Positions 1 to 8,287 of a DNA stretch of 64,000 nt are shown here, one piece after another. The stretch is taken from the NCBI RefSeq assembly GCF_029917005.1, contig NZ_CP123967.1:2976001-3040000 (forward strand), in the 5' to 3' direction. The stretch comes from Tessaracoccus lacteus. Its GTDB lineage: Bacteria > Actinomycetota > Actinomycetes > Propionibacteriales > Propionibacteriaceae. The position numbers were made by a program, and so were the translations under genes. How positions within the stretch are numbered: the stretch's first letter is position 1; every line of letters starts with the position of its first letter. A model generated the notes under the pieces. That model saw only the letters and a program-made list of their open reading frames with translations. It searched no databases and was not told where the DNA came from.

Positions 1-1408
1 CGCCCGCGTCGTTGGCGGCCTTCTCGACCTCGCTGGCGCCGTTGGTGATCTGCTGCGTCATGTCGACGAAGGCGGTGTTGATCGAGTCGGCGGTCGCCTT
101 CCGCAGCGTGACGGCAGGGCCGTACTGGTAGCTGAACTCGTTACGGATGGTCTGCGTGTCGCCGCGCGGCACGAACGTGTTGCCGTTGAAGGTTGAGTCG
201 AGCGAGAAGCCGTTGCGCAGCCCAGCGATGGTCGCGAAGGTCTTGAACGTCGACGCCGCCGGACGGTCGGTCGTCGCCCAGTTGCGCTGGTTCTTCACGT
301 AGTCAGGGCCGCCGTACTGCGCCAGGATCGCCCCGTTGGACGTGTCGACCGACGAGATGGCGACGTGCAGGTCGGCGGGATCCGGGTCGCCGTACGCGTC
401 CTCGGCCGCCTGCTTCGTGTAGGCCTTCGCTGTCTTGGCGGCCGCGTCCTGCATCGTCTTGTCGATCGTGGTGACGATGCGCAGTCCGCCGCCCTGGATC
501 TCCTCCTCGGAGAAGCCGTGCTCGACGAGTTCTTCCTCGGCCATCTTCACCAGGAAGCCCTTCGAGCCGCCGTAGCGGTTGTTGACGGGGACCTCGGGGA
601 ACTCGGGCAGCGAGCCGTACGCCTCGTCGTGCTCGGCCTGCGTGATGGTCCCCATGGACAGCATGCCGTCGAGGACGTAGGTGTAGCGGTCGTAGAGTGC
701 CTCGAGCTTCTCGTCGCCGCCGGACGGGTTGAAGGCGCTGGGGTTGTTCAGGATCGCCGCGAGCGCCGCCGCCTCCGAGAGGCTGAGGTCCTTGGCGTCC
801 TTCAGGAAGAAGGAGCGGGAGGCCGCCTGGATGCCGTAGGCGCCGCGGCCGAAGTAGATGGTGTTGAGGTAGCCCTCGAGGATGTCCTCCTTGGGCATCT
901 CGCGGCCCATCTTGGTGGCGAGCATCAGCTCGCGGACCTTGCGGGTGACCGTCTGGCTGGAGTCGAGGTAGAGGATCTTGATGTACTGCTGCGTGATGGT
1001 CGAGCCGCCCTGGAGCTCACCGCCGGTGGCGATGCTCCACGCGCCGCGCGCCATGCCGGATATGGAGAAGCCCGGGTCCTCCCAGAAGGACCGGTTCTCG
1101 GCGGCCACGACGGCGTCCTTCATGACCTGCGGCATGTCCTCGTAGTCGAGGCTGACGCGGTTCTGCACCGACAGGGAGCTCATCTGCGTCTCGCCGTCGG
1201 CGTAATAGATGAACGTGGTGTTCGTCGTGAAGTCGGAGTTGGGGTCCGGCAGGTCGGTGGTCGTGTAGAGGAAGAACAGGCCACCGAGCCCGGTCAGGCC
1301 GACGACGATGAACGCGACGAGGGCGCCGATGCCGATGCGGCCCCAGATCGTGCGGGCGCGGGACTTCGTCTTCCCGCGCTTGCCTCCGGAGCTTGGTGAC
1401 TTGGCCAT
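1..1408 (-). CDS. Class A penicillin-binding protein (bifunctional transglycosylase/transpeptidase), 3' end outside window
   Basis: Polymerises and cross-links peptidoglycan at the outer face of the membrane. The 469 visible residues begin at an ATG preceded by AAGGA. They show a basic cytoplasmic tail, one membrane segment at about residues 26-52 (IGIGALVAFIVVGLTG...), then a GT51 glycosyltransferase domain with AAENRSFWEDPG (catalytic Glu) and QGGSTITQQ. The penicillin-binding domain follows with the SxxK nucleophile in ASTFKTF and the second motif SIN in ADSINTAF. The KTG motif and C-terminus lie beyond base 1, so completeness cannot be judged. The family is usually 700-800 residues. The first glycosyltransferase motif reads ENRSFWEDPG where many homologues have EDxxFxxHxG, which is normal variation. 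Nothing in the window is co-transcribed with it. Confidence 0.93.
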   Translation of the reverse strand, partial: MAKSPSSGGKRGKTKSRARTIWGRIGIGALVAFIVVGLTGLGGLFFLYTTTDLPDPNSDFTTNTTFIYYADGETQMSSLSVQNRVSLDYEDMPQVMKDAVVAAENRSFWEDPGFSISGMARGAWSIATGGELQGGSTITQQYIKILYLDSSQTVTRKVRELMLATKMGREMPKEDILEGYLNTIYFGRGAYGIQAASRSFFLKDAKDLSLSEAAALAAILNNPSAFNPSGGDEKLEALYDRYTYVLDGMLSMGTITQAEHDEAYGSLPEFPEVPVNNRYGGSKGFLVKMAEEELVEHGFSEEEIQGGGLRIVTTIDKTMQDAAAKTAKAYTKQAAEDAYGDPDPADLHVAISSVDTSNGAILAQYGGPDYVKNQRNWATTDRPAASTFKTFATIAGLRNGFSLDSTFNGNTFVPRGDTQTIRNEFSYQYGPAVTLRKATADSINTAFVDMTQQITNGASEVEKAANDAG

Positions 1409-1472
1409 GTGACGTCCTTAAGATTCCTTCTCCCCCGACGGCCCACTGTGCGGGTCGCCCGTACCAGCGTAA

Positions 1473-1748
1473 GCGTCGGGGCAAGATCCGCCACATCCAC
1501 ACCGGGCGAAGCCGGCAGATCGGGGACCACGGCCCCGGCAGTCACGGCCCAGATGGAGACCGCTCACCCAGGCGGAGGAAGACGCCCTGCGATCTGCAAC
1601 TGAGACGGAGCTCGGTGAGCTCGTGCAGGAGCTGCAAGCCGACCGGGTCCCCTCCGCCCAAATTGGACGGGTCCTGGGGCACGGTCCGCAGTGGATGACC
1701 AACCGATTCCCGCGGCCTGAGTACAAACGAGGGACGGCCGCCCGCTAG
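1473..1748 (+). pseudogene. Orphan C-terminal coding remnant, unidentified
   Basis: An open frame ending at TAG 1746-1748 looks coding in its last 60 codons: it reads LTQAEEDALRS, then ELGELVQELQAD, then IGRVLGHGPQWMTNRF, then PRPEYKRGTAAR. This resembles a small helical, possibly helix-turn-helix, DNA-binding segment. The frame opens after a TAA at 1470-1472 and holds no ATG; the first in-frame GTG (1623) has only a weak ribosome site. An ATG at 1553 in another frame would need a shift to reach it. I therefore read it as a 5'-truncated or frameshifted remnant next to another broken gene. A short real gene from GTG 1623 is the alternative. No family assigned. Confidence 0.3.
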
Positions 1749-2520
1749 TCGCTGAGCCCCAACGAAGGAAGCCCTTTGACGATCTTGACGGTCTCCACCG
1801 AGACGGTGACGACGCGCTTGATCAGATCGATGATGTAGCGCGGATCGTCACTGTAGGTGTTCGGGTCGTTGACGATGTGAGAGTTCTTGTCGGTGCGGAT
1901 CCAGTAGCGGTCGATGATCCAGTCCAACGCGGAGCGTAACCCGAGCTGATACTCGTCTACCTCGGCCGGGATCCCGCGGAGCGTTACGTGGCTGTTGTAG
2001 ACCAGCACCGAGCGGTCCTTGGCCTTCCCCTTACCGCCGTAGGCCATCTTCTTCTCGACCCGGAACAGCTCCTCCTCGGTCATGCCCGCGGGGCCTGCAC
2101 GACCTCATCGAGCGGGTACGGGGCGACGTTCTCGTAGTTGATGTGCAGATCCATCAGCCGCTTGCCGGCAGCAACGAACGCGTCGAATGCTTCGGTGCTC
2201 GGGGCGAGGGGGATGCGGGGCAGCATCTTCTTCAGATCGGCCTCGAACCGTGTCCGGTACTCAGACGAGTGCAGAACGCCGTAGACGTAGTGGAAGATGT
2301 CGTCCTTGGAGACCTTGGTGCCGAAGGCCTTGCGGTACTCGGCCAGCGCGTGGTCGGTGATGTTGTCGATCTTCCGGTAGCCGTCGATGATCTCGCCAGC
2401 CCCTGGTTCCTGGAACAAGCCATCATCATCAGCTGCGTGCTTCACCGGCTCGTAGGACCAGCGGGCGAAGAACTGCCCACCCTCGGGTGCCTTCGCTCCG
2501 ACCTTCACCGCATCGGTGCC
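1745..2520 (-). pseudogene. Remnant of a type ISP restriction-modification enzyme (C-terminal specificity region), frameshifted
   Basis: Two consecutive reading frames give the C-terminal end of the large single-chain type ISP helicase-methyltransferase family. The upstream frame (2520-2080) has GYRKIDNITDHAL, then KDDIFHYVYGVLHSSEYR, then LKKMLPRIPLAP, then LHINYENVAPYPL. The downstream frame (2083-1745) continues with YRVEK-like FRVEKKMAYGGKGK, then VYNSHVTLRGIP, then ALDWIIDRY, then DDPRYIIDLIKRVVTVSVE. In intact relatives these blocks run together. Here the frames meet at an ATGA overlap; adding one C to the C-run at about 2088-2095 would restore one frame. The 5' side opens only after a TGA at 2521-2523, so nuclease, helicase and methyltransferase domains are missing. 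Family proteins exceed 1500 residues; about 250 remain. A sequencing error could explain the frameshift but not the truncation. Confidence 0.8.
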
Positions 2521-2675
2521 TCACATGTCGGACCCTCTCGATACGGTGACAGTGATGCATCTGCTTGCACTGGCCCGTGACGAGGTCAGGACGAACCGGG
2601 GTCGATCGCGACTACTTACTGGGTGAGAGCGCGAGCAGAGGCTTCGTCGACATTCACGTGGTTTGGGGAGTAGCT

Positions 2676-4445
2676 GTGGTAACGATTCATCGGGTCGATG
2701 ACGCTGGTGCGGCAGGTGCTCTTGCTGATCTGCTGAATGGTGGTTCGCGTAAGCGGCCGGTCGTGGTGGTGTCGATCCCGGCGACGCGCGAGGAGCCGTG
2801 GATCGATGTTGAGGAGATCGCGCGAGAGGCCGGGGAACTGGCAGATGTCTACCTCATGCCTACAGGAGAGGCTTCCTGGGAGTTCTCGGACCGGATGCCT
2901 GACGGAACGCAGGTCTACGGGGGTGCCGGGCGGGTCTATCCCGTGGGCCACGAGTGGTCGAGGGACCTGAGGATCTCGCCCCTGCACTTCGCCTGGGGAA
3001 GCAGGGACGGTGAGAAGGCGACACAGGACCTGATCTCCGACATGTTCCGGATGGCCGTGGCTGCAGGCCTCCTGCAGACCAAGCCGACGCGTTTCCTCCG
3101 GGAGGTCACTGCGCTGGTGAAGCTGGTTGTTGCGGGCCGCGCCTTGGTCGATGTGGGCAACCGACTGCCTGCCACGATCGCAGAGGAACTGACGGTTGAG
3201 GATGTGGCCATCGAGCGCCTGCTTGCTGCTGGCCAACGCGTTCACGGATGGTATGACCCGCAGACCAACCGTGTTGATGTCACCAAGAGCCTGATCGACC
3301 CTGCGACCGCTCTGGGCGCCTACTCGGTCGGAGACGTTGTCCTCGCACGGGTGTCAGCCGTTCACAACGAGTCCGCGGAGCTGCTCCTCTACCCGAAGAC
3401 ACTGGCTCCCGCCGTGACAGCGACCATTCGTCCAGAGGACGTCACGAGTAACCCGCTCGATGACCTCAACATACTGATGACCGTCGGAGAGGTCGTGACC
3501 GCGCGACTCGCTTCCACCGGCCCAGTCTGGGCGCTCACCCTCAGTGACGTCGACGATGACGAGACCGTCGTGCCGGCGCCGGCGCTCCTCGACGGCGGAC
3601 CACCATGGCTGATTGAGGATCCAGTCGAGCCGGACCCCTGCGACGAGGACGAAGCCGAGATCGTCCCACCGCTACAGGTAACCCCGCCAGCCGCGCCCGC
3701 GGAGCCAGTCACGGCCGTCGAACCGAGGCCGACGCCGCTGCAGATACCGCTTCCCGGTCCGCCCAGGCAGCGTGACATGAAAGCGCCAGCCGCGACGCCG
3801 ACGAGGACTCTGTTGCTGCAGATCGATGGGCTCAAGGCCGAGATCGGCCGCCTGAACAAGGAGGTGGCCACCTGGAAGAGTGAAGTCGATGCTGCGGCTG
3901 ACGAACGGGAGCAGCTCCGCTACCTGTACGAGCAGGCCGAGCGGCGTGCCAACCGTGCCGCGAGTGAGCTGAAGTCCACCAAGGCACGACTCCGTAAAGC
4001 TGGCAACCTGAACCCGGCCGGCGCGGACGATGAACCCCGTTTCGCTGATGCCGAGCAGGGCTTCCGCTATCGCGTCCTCGGCCAGTGGGCGAAGAGGACC
4101 ATCCAGAGCGAACAGGCCGAGCTTCAGCTGGGCGAGTACCTCATCGGCCCGCAGTTCCTTGAGTCAGTGGCCACCTTGGAGGGAATCAAGGCAGAAAAGA
4201 TCGCCGATGTGGTGGTCGAGATCGTCACCGGTCGAGCGTCGCAGATCACTGGTCGGGAAGTGCATCGCCTTCGGACAGGAACCGGCGGCGCTGATCCGGT
4301 CCGCGTCCGGGCGGACGGTGCAGTTGCCTGGAGGGCCAGCCTTCAGATCAATACCGCCTCCGCTCGCCGCATCCACTACTGGGCGCTCCCAGATGGTCGG
4401 TTCGAGCTGAGCCGGGTGGCGCTGCACGACGACTTCAGTATCTGA
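2676..4445 (+). CDS. Multidomain protein of unknown function (S1/OB-like middle, coiled coil, conserved C-terminal domain)
   Basis: I do not recognise a named family. The start is placed at GTG 2676 because GGGGAG lies 5 nt upstream; an ATG at 2565 in the same frame lacks this. The 589 residues divide as follows. Residues 1-150: compact domain with RPVVVVSIPATREEPWIDVEE and QVYGGAGRVYPVG. About 150-215: helical region. About 230-310: OB/S1-like stretch (YSVGDVVLARVSAVHNESAEL ... VGEVVTARLA), suggesting nucleic-acid contact. About 325-400: Pro/acid-rich linker. About 405-460: coiled coil. About 480-589: C-terminal domain ending RRIHYWALPDGRFELSRVALHDD, faintly like the last strands of RelE/HigB toxins. 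No signal peptide or membrane segment. It sits beside a broken restriction gene and ends at a strong hairpin. A defence or nucleic-acid role is only an inference. Confidence 0.75.
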   Translation: MVTIHRVDDAGAAGALADLLNGGSRKRPVVVVSIPATREEPWIDVEEIAREAGELADVYLMPTGEASWEFSDRMPDGTQVYGGAGRVYPVGHEWSRDLRISPLHFAWGSRDGEKATQDLISDMFRMAVAAGLLQTKPTRFLREVTALVKLVVAGRALVDVGNRLPATIAEELTVEDVAIERLLAAGQRVHGWYDPQTNRVDVTKSLIDPATALGAYSVGDVVLARVSAVHNESAELLLYPKTLAPAVTATIRPEDVTSNPLDDLNILMTVGEVVTARLASTGPVWALTLSDVDDDETVVPAPALLDGGPPWLIEDPVEPDPCDEDEAEIVPPLQVTPPAAPAEPVTAVEPRPTPLQIPLPGPPRQRDMKAPAATPTRTLLLQIDGLKAEIGRLNKEVATWKSEVDAAADEREQLRYLYEQAERRANRAASELKSTKARLRKAGNLNPAGADDEPRFADAEQGFRYRVLGQWAKRTIQSEQAELQLGEYLIGPQFLESVATLEGIKAEKIADVVVEIVTGRASQITGREVHRLRTGTGGADPVRVRADGAVAWRASLQINTASARRIHYWALPDGRFELSRVALHDDFSI

Positions 4446-4448
4446 ACT

Positions 4449-4479
4449 GGCTGCCTCGCCCCTACGTGGCGAGGCAGCC
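4449..4479 (+). terminator. Intrinsic terminator hairpin after the unknown multidomain gene
   Basis: Perfect 12-bp stem: GGCTGCCTCGCC (4449-4460) pairs with GGCGAGGCAGCC (4468-4479) around a 7-nt loop, starting 3 nt after the stop codon. There is no clear T-run, as is common for actinobacterial terminators. From here to 4712 I see no gene. Confidence 0.75.
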
Positions 4480-4712
4480 ACGTCAACAGAAGCGGGGCGG
4501 CTAGTCGCGCTGGAGGGGCGTCTGAGTAGGGGTTTTGCAACCAATGGCTTCTTGGGGCCCATCGTGGCGAGCGTCGGGACGGGGTCGGTACGGGTGAGAC
4601 GAGGGACGGAGAGTCCGGATGTCGCCCTGGGCTAACGGAAGCTGGTTGCGCGGGGCTTCTGTGGTCGCACAGCTCCCGCAAGGGACGTCGGTCGTGGAAC
4701 TAGTGGTCTGAT

Positions 4713-4892
4713 CTAGAAACCGAGGCGCTCGGGGTCCCAGTTGCCGTAATCGTCGTAGCCGTTCCCGTCGGGGTCCATCGCGTCCCGGCCGGCGGCGGCG
4801 AGTGACTCGTTACACATCTCGCAGTAACCATCCTCAAGCTCCACCAGGTCGAACTCTTCCCCGCACTCTTCACACGTAGCAGTAGATGGCAT
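4713..4892 (-). CDS. Small zinc-ribbon-like protein, 59 residues
   Basis: Short reading frame starting at ATG 4892 with GGAAGG 7 nt upstream. The protein has two knuckles, CEEC (residues 7-10) and CEMC (about 24-27), spaced 13 residues apart: a compact treble of Cys pairs expected to bind one zinc ion. The C-terminal half is acidic and aromatic (MDPDGNGYDDYGNWDPERLGF) with no membrane segment. The strong ribosome site, the Cys spacing and the clean stop argue it is a real gene. Function unknown; such mini-ribbons often act as adaptors. It stands alone between the unknown multidomain gene and the nitrilase gene, within the foreign-looking patch. Confidence 0.6.
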   Translation of the reverse strand: MPSTATCEECGEEFDLVELEDGYCEMCNESLAAAGRDAMDPDGNGYDDYGNWDPERLGF

Positions 4893-5031
4893 GAATCGAC
4901 CTTCCGAGAGGTGTGTGTACTAGTCAGTGCAGCTTAGTGCAGGAACACCAGAGGCTTGGTCTTCGCGCCAACTAGGTCAGGCAGTCCGGTGTCACCCCTC
5001 CCGCACAGGATCGGACCGCGGTCGCGGGCGC

Positions 5032-5832
5032 CTATCCGCGCGGTACGACCCGGTACCGGCGCAGCTCCAGGGCGGGGTTCCGCTCGCGCACCCGGCGGAC
5101 CTCGTCGGCCACTAGGAAGCCGACGGCGAGCCCGTCGCCCGCCCCGACGCCGGCGAGCGTCACGCCCTGCGGGTCGACCACCCGGCTGAGCCCGATGCCG
5201 TACTTCGGCGGGTGGTCGGCGGCCGCCACGTAGCAGGTGTTCTCGATGGCCCGCGCCGCGATCAGCGTCGCCCAGTGGTCCTCCTTGAGAGGGCCGCGGA
5301 CCCACTGCGCGGGCATCAGGACCGCGGTGACGCCCGCGTCGGCGAGCACGCGCGTCGACTCCGGGAACCGTAGGTCGTAGCAGGTGACCAGCCCGAACCG
5401 GAGGCCGTCGAGGTCGAAGGTCTCCGGCGCCGTCAGCTCGCCGGGTTCCACCCGGTCGGACTCGCGCTGCCCGAACGCGTCGTAGAGATGGGCCTTTCGG
5501 TAGGTGGCGAGCGGGCCGTCGGCCCCGACCGCGACGACGGTGTTGCGGACCCGCTCGCCCGATCCCTGCTCCAGCAGTCCGGCGACGAGCACCTGGTCGA
5601 GGCTAGCCGCCAGGTCGCGCAGGCCCGCGACGAAGGGGCCGTCGACGCTCTGGGCGTGGGCCGCCAGCGTGTCGTCGAACGGGTCGACGAAGTAGCTGGA
5701 GTATTCCGGGAGGACGACCACGCGGGCGCCGCGGCCGGCCGCCTGCGTGGCGAGTTCCCGGATGCGCTCGAGATTGGCGGCCTCGTCCGCGACGGGGCCG
5801 AACTGGGCTGCGGCAACGCCGATTTCCGACAT
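5032..5832 (-). CDS. Carbon-nitrogen hydrolase (nitrilase superfamily amidase)
   Basis: Cytoplasmic amidase of 266 residues, the usual size for this superfamily. All three catalytic residues are visible: Glu43 in VVLPEYSS, Lys113 in YRKAHLYD and Cys151 in VTCYDLRFPES. The substrate cannot be read from sequence. The form with CYDLRFPE and a downstream ARAIENTCYVAA resembles the Nit1/Nit2 and YafV-like branches that act on omega-amides or deaminated glutathione. Start chosen at ATG 5832, with GGGAGGAG just upstream. It is transcribed divergently from the CCA-adding enzyme; only 52 bp separate the two starts. No operon partner is visible downstream. Confidence 0.9.
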   Translation of the reverse strand: MSEIGVAAAQFGPVADEAANLERIRELATQAAGRGARVVVLPEYSSYFVDPFDDTLAAHAQSVDGPFVAGLRDLAASLDQVLVAGLLEQGSGERVRNTVVAVGADGPLATYRKAHLYDAFGQRESDRVEPGELTAPETFDLDGLRFGLVTCYDLRFPESTRVLADAGVTAVLMPAQWVRGPLKEDHWATLIAARAIENTCYVAAADHPPKYGIGLSRVVDPQGVTLAGVGAGDGLAVGFLVADEVRRVRERNPALELRRYRVVPRG

Positions 5833-5870
5833 CTGGGCTCCTCCCGGGGCTTGAGTGCGATGAGCGGCAC

Positions 5871-5876
5871 TAGAAT
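5871..5876 (+). promoter_or_regulatory. -10 box TAGAAT of the cca gene
   Basis: TAGAAT lies 8 nt before GTG 5885. No Shine-Dalgarno sits between them, so the transcript probably starts at or next to the start codon. Confidence 0.6.
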
Positions 5877-5884
5877 CGTGCCTC

Positions 5885-7318
5885 GTGCCCAGTCTGACCG
5901 AAGCCCAGACCAACGCGATGCGCCAACTCCTGCGCATTGCGCCCGTCATCGACGATCTGGGTCGCCTGTTCTCCGAGGCCGGACACGAGATCTTCCTGGT
6001 CGGCGGTTCCGTCCGCGACGCCCTGCTCGGCGAGCTGGGGCACGACCTCGATTTCACCACCTCCGCCACCCCCGACGAGACACACGCGCTGCTGAAGCAG
6101 TTCACCCCCGCGACGTGGGACATCGGCAAGGACTTCGGCACCATCGGAGCCCTCAAGAAGTCCGGAGGCACGCAGTGGCAGATCGAGGTCACCACCTTCC
6201 GCGCCGACGTGTACCGCAGCGAGTCCCGCAAGCCCGAGGTGGCGTTCGGCGACACGATCGACGGCGACCTGATCCGCCGCGACTTCACCGTCAACGCCAT
6301 GGCGATCAACGTCGCCACCAAGGCCTTCCTTGATCCCTACGGCGGCCTCGACGACCTCGCCGACGGCATCATCCGCACCCCGTCGACGCCCGAGATCAGC
6401 TTCTCCGACGACCCGCTGCGCATGCTGCGCGCCGCGCGCTTCGCCTCGCGGCTGGGGTTCAGCGTCGCGCCCGACGTCGTCGCCGCCATGAAGGGCATGG
6501 CCGATCGGATCGAGATCGTCTCCCCCGAGCGGATCCAGGCGGAGTTCTCCGGCCTGCTGCTGACCGACGCTCCCCGCGAGGGCATCGACCTGCTCGTGCG
6601 CACGGGTGTGGCAGACCACTTCATCCCCGAACTGTCCGCAATGCAGCTCGAACTCGACGAACACGCGCGCCACAAGGACGTCTACCAGCATTCGCTCACC
6701 GTCCTCGACCAGGCGATCGAGCTGGAGAAGGCCCGCGGCCACCAGCCCGACATCGTCAACCGCCTCGCCGCGCTGCTGCACGACGCCGGCAAGCCCGCCA
6801 CCCGACGGTTCGAGGGCTCGAAGGTCACGTTCCACCACCACGACATCGTCGGCGCCAAGCTCATCAAGAAGCGTCTGAAGGCCATGACGTACCCGGCCGC
6901 CGTCGTGAAGTCCGTCGCGAAGCTGATCGAGTTGCACCTGAGGTTCCACGGATACGGCGATGGCGGCTGGAGCGATGCCGCCGTCCGCCGCTACGTGCGC
7001 GACGCCGGCGACGAGCTTGAGCACCTGCACATCCTCACCCGCGCCGACTGCACGACCCGCAACCGCCAGAAGGCAACGCGGCTGCGGCGCAGCTACGAGG
7101 AGCTCGAGTGGCGCATCGACGAACTGGCCGCGCAGGAGGAGCTCCAGGCGCTGCGCCCGCACCTCGACGGCGACGAGATCATGGCCGTGCTGGGCATCAG
7201 GCCGGGCCGCGAGGTCGGCGAGGCGTACCGCTTCCTGCTCGAGGACCGCACCGAGAACGGCCCGCGCGAGCACGACGACGCCGTCCGACTGCTGAAGGAG
7301 TGGTGGGCCGCCCGCTGA
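5885..7318 (+). CDS. cca: CCA tRNA nucleotidyltransferase
   Basis: Adds or repairs the 3' CCA end of tRNA. The 477 residues carry the class II nucleotidyltransferase head: FLVGGSVRDALLG at about residue 37, then HDLDFTT with the two metal-binding Asp. The following RRDFTVNAMAI, FSDDPLRMLRAARFASRLGF and ERIQAEF blocks are typical of the family. An HD domain follows (HSLTVLDQAIE ... LLHDAGKPATR ... HHHD), as in many actinobacterial and other bacterial CCA enzymes, where it gives phosphohydrolase activity. Start is GTG 5885, probably leaderless. The downstream PfkB gene has its own -10 box, so the two may be transcribed separately. Confidence 0.95.
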   Translation: MPSLTEAQTNAMRQLLRIAPVIDDLGRLFSEAGHEIFLVGGSVRDALLGELGHDLDFTTSATPDETHALLKQFTPATWDIGKDFGTIGALKKSGGTQWQIEVTTFRADVYRSESRKPEVAFGDTIDGDLIRRDFTVNAMAINVATKAFLDPYGGLDDLADGIIRTPSTPEISFSDDPLRMLRAARFASRLGFSVAPDVVAAMKGMADRIEIVSPERIQAEFSGLLLTDAPREGIDLLVRTGVADHFIPELSAMQLELDEHARHKDVYQHSLTVLDQAIELEKARGHQPDIVNRLAALLHDAGKPATRRFEGSKVTFHHHDIVGAKLIKKRLKAMTYPAAVVKSVAKLIELHLRFHGYGDGGWSDAAVRRYVRDAGDELEHLHILTRADCTTRNRQKATRLRRSYEELEWRIDELAAQEELQALRPHLDGDEIMAVLGIRPGREVGEAYRFLLEDRTENGPREHDDAVRLLKEWWAAR

Positions 7319-7334
7319 CCGCCGGCCCCGCCGG

Positions 7335-7340
7335 TATCTT
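7335..7340 (+). promoter_or_regulatory. -10 box TATCTT of the PfkB kinase gene
   Basis: Six bases separate TATCTT from ATG 7347, inside the short gap after cca; no ribosome site is present. Confidence 0.5.
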
Positions 7341-7346
7341 GGCGCC

Positions 7347-8285
7347 ATGGCAGTCCTGCGCACCGTCACCCTGAACACCGGCTACGACGACTACTTCACG
7401 GTCAGCGGCCTGGCCTGGGGCGGCGTCGGGGCCATGCACGACTTCCGCTCGGTCTGCTCCGGCAAGGGCATCAGCTGCGCCAGGACCGCGGTCGCGCTGG
7501 GCCTCGACACGGTGGCGTACGCGCTCATCGGGGCCGACGACGAGGTCGACTACTCAGCGCGTCTGACGGCCGAAGGCATCGCGCACACGCTCGTCGCGGT
7601 ACCGGGCGCGACCCGGCACAACCTGACGCTCGTCGACCAGACGGGCGAGAAGGTCGCGGCGCACTTCGTCGGCGCCGGGTTCCACCTGGCCGACGAGGCG
7701 CCGCTGGACGACCTGGCGCGCCGCCTGCTCACCGACGTGGCCCCCGGGGATGTCGTCACCCTCAACGGGTCGACGCCGTCCGGGCTGCCCGCCACGACGT
7801 GGGCGGACCTGGCGCGCGCCTGCCTGGCCCGCGGCGCGCGGGTGATCGTCGACGCGCAGAAGGACGCGCTCGTCGCCGCGCTGAAGGTGCCGGGCGTGCT
7901 GGCGTTCAAGCCGAACGACGACGAGATCCTGGCCCTCCCGGCCGTGGCCGCAGCCGATCCCGCCGACCGGGTGCGCGTCGCGCTCGATGCCTTCGCCGCC
8001 GCCGGGGCGCGGCTGCCGCTGGTGTCGCTTGGAGCCGATGGCGTCGCGTTCCTCGACGGCGCCCGCGACGCGACCGCCGCGTGCCCCGTCGAGCGTCCGG
8101 TCCAGTCGGTGATGGCGGGCGACGCGCTGGTGGCGGGCCTCGCCTGGGGCGTGCTCGACGGGGACGAACCGACGGGGTGGGTGCGGCACGGCCTCGCGGC
8201 GGCCGCCGCGCACGTAGCCGGACACCGCGGCCCGGCCCTCGGCGAGGCGGCCCGGGCCAACCTGCCGCGGGTGGAGCTCGCCTGA
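7347..8285 (+). CDS. PfkB-family sugar kinase (1-phosphofructokinase-like)
   Basis: ATP-dependent kinase of 312 residues in the ribokinase/PfkB fold, closest in layout to 1-phosphofructokinase and tagatose-6-phosphate kinase: TLNTGYDDYFTV at the N-terminus, then GGVGAMHDF and SGKGISCARTAVALG for sugar binding, and FKPNDDEIL near residue 190. The signature normally written GAGDA reads MAGDALVAG at about residue 252; the catalytic Asp is kept but the first Gly is Met. That change would alter the anion hole slightly, and a non-canonical substrate is possible. No phosphotransferase genes are nearby to fix the substrate. Its stop codon lies 2 bases from the stop of the convergent VanZ gene. Confidence 0.85.
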   Translation: MAVLRTVTLNTGYDDYFTVSGLAWGGVGAMHDFRSVCSGKGISCARTAVALGLDTVAYALIGADDEVDYSARLTAEGIAHTLVAVPGATRHNLTLVDQTGEKVAAHFVGAGFHLADEAPLDDLARRLLTDVAPGDVVTLNGSTPSGLPATTWADLARACLARGARVIVDAQKDALVAALKVPGVLAFKPNDDEILALPAVAAADPADRVRVALDAFAAAGARLPLVSLGADGVAFLDGARDATAACPVERPVQSVMAGDALVAGLAWGVLDGDEPTGWVRHGLAAAAAHVAGHRGPALGEAARANLPRVELA

Positions 8286-8287
8286 CC

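Noticed and set aside
365-1399. Long plus-strand frame opposite the penicillin-binding protein
   Set aside because: It is antisense to a clear PBP with all motifs; composition is typical of a GC-rich shadow frame (Arg, Gly, Val, Asp runs).
5851-5876. TTGAGT as the -35 of cca
   Set aside because: Only 14 bp separate it from TAGAAT, too short for a standard promoter.
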